From Vitis vinifera (Eukaryota > Streptophyta > Magnoliopsida > Vitales > Vitaceae): 64,000 nt of DNA. The notes beneath the pieces are model-generated. The model was not told the origin of the DNA and did not search any database. It saw only the letters and a program-made list of their open reading frames with translations. The position numbers and the translations under genes were made by a program. Of the stretch, positions 61,408 to 64,000 are shown piece by piece (the stretch's first letter is position 1; every line of letters starts with the position of its first letter). The stretch lies in NCBI RefSeq assembly GCF_030704535.1, contig NC_081822.1, positions 32,533,501-32,597,500 of the forward strand, read 5' to 3'.

Positions 61408-63592
61408 AGAAGAAGAATTACAAAAAGAAATTAGATTTAGGGATTAAAGAGTCCTAAACAAAGGTTTTGCAAAACACAAAAACAAATCAAAACATGCCTA
61501 TACTCTTCCCAACCAATATGGTAACATGCAACTATTTGAAGTCTAGCCCTAAAACCACCAAACATTTTTTAAAAAAACAAGAAAAAGAAAAAAAGAATAT
61601 GCAGCAATGTTTCCATAATACGTTTCTAGTAACTGTAGGTCAAACAAATAAATTGACAAATCACATTTTGCAGCCCCACGATAAAAAGGGTCCTTCAAAA
61701 CCTCTTGTTGGAGAAATCTCAACTTCAAGTACAATAACCTTAAGGTTTTGAGGCCTTAGAATCATGATTTCCCCATTGATGTGTCTTCTAAATTAGAGTA
61801 GTCTTAACTTCCTACATGATCTTTGATCTTCTAAAACAAGTTGTTCCTGTGAAATCAAAACTTGCATGGACAATTAGACACCAAACTGATGTAGCTATAC
61901 CTAAAACCTATAGGCAGTAAGCATATGACCAAAGAATTATGGATCTACTTTAAAAGTAGTTTACTACTTTATATTTTCATTGAGAAATTGATGTTTAGAA
62001 GTATTTTACTATTTTCCATTAAAGACGCATTCAATTTTCAGTTTTTGCTAGTATACTTTAACTGCATTGAAGTCTTAAAGATAAACAGAAGTGCTAGTCC
62101 ATCGTGAAAAGAATAGAAAACTTGTATGATTAACCACATCAGGAATGGAAAAGTAGAGATCAAATATGCACAACCATGTGCTCATCCAGCTACTTCCAAC
62201 CTATCATAAAAAAGTTCATCACCCAACTGCTTCAGGCTGGCCAGTATCATATGCTCTGACATTTAGGCGTTCACCTCCAAGTCCAATTGGACTTTTTCCT
62301 TTGTTGCAAACCAGCCCATTGGGAACTTCTGAAACTTTCTCCTTTTAGTGAAATATAACTCCTAATTGGTTTCTACATTAGTTAGAGCTGATTTTAGAAG
62401 CTCTTTGACCACCTTAAAAGTAAGGTGATGTGTATCAAACAAGCTTTGAAATCGTGATTGCTAAGATTCTCCTTATTTGTCTGTTCAATTTTACTGCATG
62501 CAAGTGTACACACAACAAACTGTCACTTCCTCTATTTTTCTAAGCTGAGATCATACTTTCATATCCCGGAACCTGTTTCTGTGGCCTTGACATAGACATT
62601 CCAAAGTCTAAATCAATTGCTATCCATCAATTCCCACAACCTATTTTCTAAAAATTCCAGCAATGTACTGTCCTTAAATACAACATAACTCTACTCATAT
62701 TCCATCTATCAACCAGAAAATCGCTCCTTCCAACTTCACAAGCCTTAAAAGAGTTTAGATCTATCTATAGATGACCAACTGAATAAGTGATGTGCACAGC
62801 ATTATCCTCATCTACTGCATCACAACCTAACCTCACTTCTCAAAGAAAATTTCAAAGGAAAAAACAACCCCTCTAACAAACCTAATACATCTAAAAATAC
62901 CAAGAACCAAAAAAATAAATAAATAAATAAATTAAAAGCTCAATTTCCTCTCTTTTCCTCCATTTTCGTGGCCACCAATTAACCAAACATCATTACTCTC
63001 GTGTCTACATCACAAACTACATGGGCTTTCACTGAGAGAAAATGGGAAAAAACCCCTCTTTACTAAACCCAATCCATTTCTTTTCCCCTCATTTCATAAG
63101 CAAGGAAACACAATTACTCTCATACATTGTGTCACAATCCAACCTCATTTAACAACCTACATGAAACAAAAAAGGAAAGAGGAAAAAACAATGCACTGAA
63201 CTTAATACATGAAAATGCAACAAAACAACAATAGAAATAGCAACTTAAAAGCTTCAATTTTTCTTCTCTTTCCTTCCATTTCTAGCAAGCAAACAGAAGT
63301 GATACAAGAACAAAAAAAAAAGAAGAAGAAAGAATTACAAACCTGAAATCAATGGACAGTACAAATCAGCACAATCAGCCATTCTAGGACTCCCCATTTG
63401 AGGTGCTTCAGCCCCAACTTCATTGCAGAAGTTCCAAGCTTCCAGCCCAATTCTCACATTTGGACTCTTCATTCCCGGGTCTCCTACTGCAGAAATGTAC
63501 TTCTCAGAAGCATTTGCCACATAAATCACACTCCAAACCCATATTAGAGCAACACGAATATCCCAAGAACAAGCAGAACATAAAAAGCCCAT
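57987..63592 (-). CDS. Secreted plant protein, DUF7705-type, four exons
   Basis: Exons on the minus strand: 63343-63592, 59759-60396 (or 60399), 58967-59482 and 57987-58145, giving about 520 aa. The N-terminus MGFLCSACSWDIRVALIWVW.. is a signal peptide, cleaved probably near YVANASEKY. The mature part is Cys- and Asn-rich with several N-glycosylation sequons (NTT, NYS, NVS, NMS, NFT, NDT), fitting an extracellular protein. Recognisable stretches are GLEAWNFCNEVGAEAP in exon 1, HTDPDLFAVEKELYLG and PCFGEGCMNQP in exon 2, LLDIGSCWKNNGDPCDGDV and PYHVSADGEIIYRND in exon 3, and RVWTSINVGTEIYVS then AEWTVSDFDVLVPE in exon 4. I associate this with the plant DUF7705 family from memory; no biochemical role is known to me. 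Intron 1 is 2.9 kb. Intact and the only clear non-OPR host gene here. Confidence 0.85.
61345..61403. repeat. GA microsatellite in intron 1
   Basis: About 28 GA units with one GGGA interruption at the left end, inside the long first intron of the secreted-protein gene. Confidence 0.92.
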
Positions 63593-64000
63593 TGTTTCTG
63601 CTCTATAAGCAAGAACAGATCATGCTCATCATCGGATCATGGTCTCAGATTCCTCTGAGGCTCAGTGGGGCGTGTACAACACGCACTGTGAATTCTAATT
63701 AAGGAGAGGATCCGAGAGTTGGGTTTTGTTTAATTTCTATGGTGTCCATGGCGTTTTCTTCGGATTTGGCATTGGATCTTACGGTCGCATTTTGGCTGTG
63801 GTGTCGGCAGCGAAGGTGAGATGGGAGAAATGGGCCGGGCCTAGTTGTTTTGGCCCAAGTCCAGTCTGGTCCAAACAACAATTTCCAAATTCCTCAACCT
63901 TTACTCATCAACCCCTCGTTATCAAAGTCATCCATGACCTTGATAATGTGGATGAAGACAATAATAATGGAAAGAATTAGGGGTAGGATTCAATCTTTGT
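63593..64000 (-). other. 5' flank of the secreted-protein gene
   Basis: Contains the 5' UTR and promoter of the minus-strand gene. It is less AT-rich than the rest of the window. I find no clear TATA box and no other gene. Confidence 0.45.

Overview
This is a 64 kb stretch of AT-rich plant nuclear DNA: spliced genes with GT..AG introns, plant LTR retrotransposons, MITEs and microsatellites. The gene content (a tandem array of 12-oxophytodienoate reductase genes) and the style of the LTR elements fit a woody eudicot such as grapevine (Vitis). The species is an inference from sequence character, not a database match.

Left two thirds (1-42,700): an array of six OPR (Old Yellow Enzyme family) copies. 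A divergent pair, one copy on the minus strand and one on the plus, occurs twice. Block A holds G1 (minus, 3' end cut off by the window edge) and G3 (plus, 7538-9913). Block B holds G2 (minus, 18716-20583) and G4 (plus, 32185-35116). The spacers of the two blocks are colinear over long stretches, so the pair was duplicated as a unit. Two more plus-strand copies follow, both broken: G5 (37267-40787) and G6 (41397-42624). G2, G3 and G4 have the same five-exon structure (exon 2 = 141, exon 3 = 131, exon 4 = 177 nt) and intact 372-379 aa frames. They lack a peroxisomal C-terminus and resemble the OPR1/OPR2-type, probably cytosolic, group of oxylipin reductases.

Transposons split and remodel the array. 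A nearly complete but decayed Ty1-copia element (10927-16959, TSD AATAC) and an endogenous pararetrovirus-like remnant (about 17.3-18.1 kb) lie between the blocks. A truncated minus-strand copia element (25.9-30.3 kb) sits inside the block B spacer. A 2.1 kb solo LTR (38530-40642, TSD CTCTC) is in intron 2 of G5, and a chromodomain-bearing gypsy 3' end replaces the end of G5. MITE-like elements lie at 5857-6262 and 35840-36700.

Middle right (42,700-53,200): a decayed Mutator-like region. It has a MULE transposase relic (46966-49592), a following plant-mobile-domain (PMD) relic with a proline-rich tail (about 50.0-52.8 kb), hairpin or repeat motifs of one family at both sides, and a captured two-exon fragment of an AHK1-type histidine kinase (44614-44970) lying between 0.6 kb direct repeats.

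Right end (53,200-64,000): fragments of a copia LTR and of a minus-strand Ty3-gypsy element (gag, PBS, LTR), then one intact host gene on the minus strand (57987-63592). It encodes a secreted protein of about 520 aa of the plant family I associate with DUF7705. No tRNA, rRNA or CRISPR was seen.
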